From Roseibium sp. MMSF_3544 (lineage in GTDB: Bacteria > Pseudomonadota > Alphaproteobacteria > Rhizobiales > Stappiaceae), in NCBI RefSeq assembly GCF_030732845.1, contig NZ_JASHKA010000006.1, positions 124,001-188,000 on the forward strand: 64,000 bases of DNA. Reading direction: 5' to 3'. How positions within the stretch are numbered: position 1 is the stretch's first letter; each line of letters opens with the position of its first letter. Of the stretch, positions 60,749 to 64,000 are shown in pieces. Made by a program: the position numbers and the translations under genes. Under the pieces are notes generated by a model that was given only the letters and a program-made list of their open reading frames with translations, was not told the origin of the DNA and did not search any database.

Positions 60749-62301
60749 GCGCCCATCCCTTTCGCCAGGTTGTAGCCAGAGCCGCCTCCGAGGCCCGGAC
60801 CCGGATGGGTCGACGCACCGATCACGTGGAGGTTGCCAATCGGCGTGGCGCTGTTGACGGAACGGGTAAACGGGCGCCAGACGAAAAACTGGTCGATATT
60901 GCAAGACCCGCCATAGGGGTCGCCTCCGACGAGATTGATGTTCATCTGGTTCAAGTCCGCCGGCGAATAAGCACGCCTTCCAAGCTTGATCTGGTCGAAG
61001 TTCCGGATGTGCTTTTGCAGGACGGCTTCGATGCGGTCGGCAAAGGCCTCCCGGATGGTTTCCGTCCACTCAGGGCTCGTTTCAAGCTGCCTTGCAGCGT
61101 CTCCCTTGATCACGCGTGGTGCATCCGGGATCTGAATCCACAGGATGGCCTTGCCATCGGGAGCACGTGAGGGGTCAAGCCTGTGCGGCTGGCCGACGCA
61201 AATCGTTGGCGTTTCGGGCAAGAGACCCCGTTCGGCCTCGTTCGATGATTTCGAAACGGCGTCGACACCGTCTGTCAGATGGATCAGCGCGACATCTTCA
61301 AGTCCGTCCGCGATCCAGTCCGGTTCAGCATCAAGGGCATAATGAAGCTGGAAATTGCCGCGGCCGTATCTGTAACGCTCCGCATGGGCTGGTGGCGGTT
61401 CATCCTGAAGGAGGCGCTGATGAAGCTGCGTCGGTGTGACGGACGCGATAACGGATTGGGCGTCGATCCTGTCTCCATCGGCCGTTTCAACGCCAACGGC
61501 CTTGCCGTCGCGCACAAGGATGCGCTCAACATCAACGCCGGTTCGGATTTCGCCGCCTTTTTCCTCAATCAGTTTGCGGAAGGCCTCCGGCACCGTTCCG
61601 GCACCGCCTTTCGCCACCGGTGCGCCGGCTGCTTCCAGCGCGAAGGCGATCACCCGGCCCATCTGGCCGGAATAGGTACTCTCGGGCGTCAGGCCGGTAT
61701 GAAGCACCCAGGGTGCCCAGAGCGCCTGCACTGTTTGGCTGCCGTAGCTGTGTTCCAGCCAGGCCCGCGCCGGTTGCAGCGCGTCTCCGATCCATGTCTT
61801 CAGTCCGTTCAGGCCACGCTTCCAGGCCTGCTTCGCCATCAGACGCGCCATCTTGCCCGACCATAAGGGGCTGCCCAGCAAGGCGAACAGGAATTCGGCA
61901 TCGGCTTCAACGGTGCCGACATCGGACCCGTGCTGTTTGCCGTCACCGGAAGCAAGCCCGTCGAAAGCGGCAATATTCGCGGCGCGGTCCATCGTGAGCA
62001 CGGCGGACTGACCATCAGGCCGCAGCACCGCGGTCGGTTTCTGCGTGTGGCAGAATTCCAGACCGTGCCTGCCGAGATCTTCCGCCAGCTCTGCATGTGC
62101 GGGCGATGTCAGGAACAGCACGAAGGTCGCGGCCAGGACATCGTGACGGAAGCCGGGCAAGGTTATTTCCTCGGTCCGCATGCATCCGCCAAGCAGGTCC
62201 GACCGTTCGAGCACCAGAACCTTTTCCCCCTTGCGCGACAACAGTGCGGCCGCGACAAGGGCGTTGATCCCTGACCCGATTATGACATGCGGCGCGGTCA
62301 C
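60745..62301 (-). CDS. FAD-dependent oxidoreductase (phytoene-dehydrogenase-like)
   Basis: A 518-aa flavoprotein. The dinucleotide motif is IGSGINALVAAALLSRKG with ERSDLLGG, and the C-terminus has HPGPGLGGGSGYNLAKG, both typical of the phytoene desaturase-like / PYROXD2-like family. There is no carotenoid gene near. Its partner in the operon is IorAB and it starts 10 bases after the cyclase gene. A second, different member of the family is divergently encoded at 63216. Confidence 0.82.
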   Translation of the reverse strand: MTAPHVIIGSGINALVAAALLSRKGEKVLVLERSDLLGGCMRTEEITLPGFRHDVLAATFVLFLTSPAHAELAEDLGRHGLEFCHTQKPTAVLRPDGQSAVLTMDRAANIAAFDGLASGDGKQHGSDVGTVEADAEFLFALLGSPLWSGKMARLMAKQAWKRGLNGLKTWIGDALQPARAWLEHSYGSQTVQALWAPWVLHTGLTPESTYSGQMGRVIAFALEAAGAPVAKGGAGTVPEAFRKLIEEKGGEIRTGVDVERILVRDGKAVGVETADGDRIDAQSVIASVTPTQLHQRLLQDEPPPAHAERYRYGRGNFQLHYALDAEPDWIADGLEDVALIHLTDGVDAVSKSSNEAERGLLPETPTICVGQPHRLDPSRAPDGKAILWIQIPDAPRVIKGDAARQLETSPEWTETIREAFADRIEAVLQKHIRNFDQIKLGRRAYSPADLNQMNINLVGGDPYGGSCNIDQFFVWRPFTRSVNSATPIGNLHVIGASTHPGPGLGGGSGYNLAKGMGA

Positions 62302-62311
62302 GGGATCGGCC

Positions 62312-63103
62312 TCAGCTCCTGGGCACCAGCGCCAGGGCGCGGATCGGGCTGCCTGTTCCCCGTTCGATCTTCAGCGGAGCTGCGATCAGGATGGCCCCCT
62401 TGGCCGGCAGCTTGCTCAGGTTGGCAAGTGAGGCCAGCCCAAAGCAATTGTCGCGGTGAAGAAGGTTGTGCGCCGGATAGGGCGGTTCCATGCCGCCAGC
62501 CTGTCCCGCATCCGTGCCGATGCATTGCGTTCCCCAGCCGACAATCTTTTTCGACAGCAGATATTCGATCGCATCCGGCGTCGGCCCGGGGCTGTGCGGC
62601 CCGGTCTCATCCGTGTTCAGGAAGAGATCTTCGTCATGGGCACGGTTGTCCCAGTCGGTGCGCATGAGAACCCATTCGCCGGCACCGATCTCGCCATGCT
62701 CGGCTTCCCAGGCCTTGATCAGATCTGCGGTCAAGAGAAAGTCGGCATTCTCCGCACTTTCCTTCGAGCAATCGATGACGTTGACCGGCGCGACCAGGCG
62801 CTGAACATTGAGCGTGTCGGTGAAACCGTCCTCGTAGTCCTTGCCGGTGATCCAGTGATGAGGTGCATCGAAATGGGTGCCGGAATGCTCACCCAACACC
62901 ATCCAGTTCCAGGCGAAAAACGGCCCGTCGGAATCGTATTCACTGATCTTGTGAATCTCGACCTTCGGCGTGTTCTTGGCAAAATCGGGCGGCAACTGAA
63001 TGATCGGGGTGTTGGGGCCCAATACGCCCGTGCAGTCGACCACCTCGACTTCACCGGACAAAATCTTTGCTCCCAGTCCGCTGAGCGCGTTCTCTGCTGA
63101 CAT
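62312..63103 (-). CDS. Cyclase-family metal-dependent hydrolase (kynurenine-formamidase-like fold)
   Basis: A 263-aa hydrolase with the family metal motif HSGTHFDAPHH, giving ligands His73, His77, Asp79 and His82. Members hydrolyse cyclic amides, lactones or formylkynurenine. First gene of the minus-strand operon cyclase, flavoprotein, MarR, IorA, IorB. With the kynureninase-like enzyme 6 kb away, a kynurenine-related role is possible but not proven. Confidence 0.82.
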   Translation of the reverse strand: MSAENALSGLGAKILSGEVEVVDCTGVLGPNTPIIQLPPDFAKNTPKVEIHKISEYDSDGPFFAWNWMVLGEHSGTHFDAPHHWITGKDYEDGFTDTLNVQRLVAPVNVIDCSKESAENADFLLTADLIKAWEAEHGEIGAGEWVLMRTDWDNRAHDEDLFLNTDETGPHSPGPTPDAIEYLLSKKIVGWGTQCIGTDAGQAGGMEPPYPAHNLLHRDNCFGLASLANLSKLPAKGAILIAAPLKIERGTGSPIRALALVPRS

Positions 63104-63215
63104 CTGATGCTCCCTCTCTACGTCTTGGCCGCTTGGCTCATTATCGCAACTTTGATGCTAGACAGGTTTATTTGTATTTGCAATTATCTATTTCGAGGGA
63201 GGCACGGCTTGCACC

Positions 63216-64000
63216 ATGGATGAGACACTGGACGGCGTCATTATCGGCAGCGGACATAACAGTCTCGCCTGCGCCGTTCATCTGGCCGCTCAAGGCTGGA
63301 AAGTGGGTGTGTTTGAGCGCGCGCCGGTCGCCGGCGGTGCGGTGAAGACCGGCGAATATACCTTGCCCGGGTACAGCCATGACTGGGCGGCGATGAACCT
63401 GTCGCTGTTTGCCGGCTCAGCCTTTTTCAAGGAATACGGTGAGGAGCTGGGCCGGAACGGGCTCGAGTTTGCTCCAGCATCCGATTGTTTTTCTTCCGTT
63501 TTTCCCGACGGCACCTGGCTTGGTGTCAGCAATGATCTTGAAAAAACGGCAAAGCGGATCGAGGCTATCAGCGCTGAAGACGGGAAGACCTGGCGGGAAC
63601 TGACAGCCGACTTTCCGGCCATGGCCGAGCCGCTTGTCGGTCTGCTCGGCAGTCCTGCCAAGAAACGTGCATTTGCATATATTCTCTACAAACACTGGCG
63701 AAAGTCCGGCACGGATGGCGTGCTGGACCTCAGCCGCTTCCTGATGTCGTCACCACGCGATTGGCTCAACGAGACGTTCCGTTCGCCGAAAGTGCGCGCC
63801 CTTCTCGGCGCTTGGGGCATGCATCTGGATTTTGCACCGGACATCTCCGGCGGCGCGCTGTTTCCCTATCTTGAAGGCATGGCGAACCAGGCGTTTGGCA
63901 TGGTTCTGGGCAAGGGAGGTGCCGGTGCCGCGATCAAGGCAATGGTGTCCACGCTTGAAGCACGCGGCGGAAGCGTCACTCTTAACGCCGAAGTCACGCG
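63216..64000 (+). CDS. FAD-dependent oxidoreductase (phytoene-dehydrogenase-like), cut by right edge
   Basis: The first 261 codons of a flavoprotein, open to the end of the window. It starts ATG 63216 after GGGAGGCAC, and reads VIIGSGHNSLACAVHLAAQGWKV with FERAPVAGGAV as the FAD motif. It is paralogous to the 60745-62301 product. The 112-bp divergent gap to the cyclase gene is AT-rich and should contain both promoters and a MarR site, though no clear palindrome stands out. Confidence 0.85.
   Translation, partial: MDETLDGVIIGSGHNSLACAVHLAAQGWKVGVFERAPVAGGAVKTGEYTLPGYSHDWAAMNLSLFAGSAFFKEYGEELGRNGLEFAPASDCFSSVFPDGTWLGVSNDLEKTAKRIEAISAEDGKTWRELTADFPAMAEPLVGLLGSPAKKRAFAYILYKHWRKSGTDGVLDLSRFLMSSPRDWLNETFRSPKVRALLGAWGMHLDFAPDISGGALFPYLEGMANQAFGMVLGKGGAGAAIKAMVSTLEARGGSVTLNAEVT

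Noticed and set aside
1..64000. tRNA, rRNA, riboswitch or prophage genes
   Set aside because: No tRNA-like T-loop and cloverleaf, rRNA core sequence, known riboswitch pattern or phage gene was noticed on either strand.

Overview
The window looks like chromosomal DNA of a GC-rich, free-living alphaproteobacterium. The very high density of ABC uptake operons, Tat-exported binding proteins, FCD-type GntR regulators and an IorAB indolepyruvate oxidoreductase suggests a marine Hyphomicrobiales member such as the Stappiaceae (Roseibium/Labrenzia). That placement is inference from gene content; no rRNA or tRNA is present to anchor it. Almost all of the 64 kb is transport plus catabolism of small polar compounds.

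Layout. (1) 1-4.6 kb, minus strand: SorC-type regulator, Tat-exported binding protein, two MalF/MalG-type permeases and the start of an ATPase that runs off the left edge. (2) 5.1-10 kb, minus strand: stand-alone acyl-CoA synthetase, a K+/H+ antiporter of the KefB/YbaL type and an amidase. (3) 10.2-21.3 kb: a divergent polyol/sugar locus. SorC regulator and FGGY kinase face left; glycerol-1-phosphate-dehydrogenase-like enzyme, HAD phosphatase, class II aldolase with a histone-H1-like tail, two permeases, binding protein, SDR and ATPase face right. (4) 21.4-37.4 kb: two ribose-type ABC transporters back to back with sugar-acid enzymes (uronate-dehydrogenase-like, SMP-30 lactonase, SDR, 2-hydroxyacid dehydrogenase, RraA-like, DgoK, DgoA) and two GntR regulators. 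(5) 37.5-48.5 kb: a third GntR, a third ribose-type transporter with two permeases, a GMC oxidoreductase, a LysR regulator, three tandem RraA-like aldolases, an aminotransferase remnant and an alpha/beta hydrolase. (6) 48.5-53.3 kb: a LivMHFG plus binding-protein operon, interrupted between livH and livM by a 264-bp element that looks like a Tc1/mariner-IS630-type MITE. (7) 53.3-64 kb: cupin, GntR, kynureninase-like enzyme, IorAB, MarR, two phytoene-dehydrogenase-like flavoproteins and a cyclase-family hydrolase, suggesting aromatic amino acid or related amide turnover.

How the parts work together. Regions 4 and 5 appear to form one regulon. All three GntR genes (start points 22041, 28226, 38157) have nearly identical recognition helices, and each is preceded by the same 16-bp palindrome of the form ATCTGGTATnnCAGAT. 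The enzymes in region 4 fit oxidation of a sugar to a lactone, lactone opening, then (after a dehydratase that is not in the window) KDGal phosphorylation and aldol cleavage.

The strongest unusual signals are the MITE that split an apparent TAATG stop/start coupling in the liv operon, the Ala-Lys-Pro repeat tail on an aldolase, the shared GntR palindrome, perfect tetraloop hairpins directly after five of six binding-protein genes, and three consecutive RraA paralogues. No CRISPR array, prophage, rRNA, tRNA or complete insertion sequence was seen.
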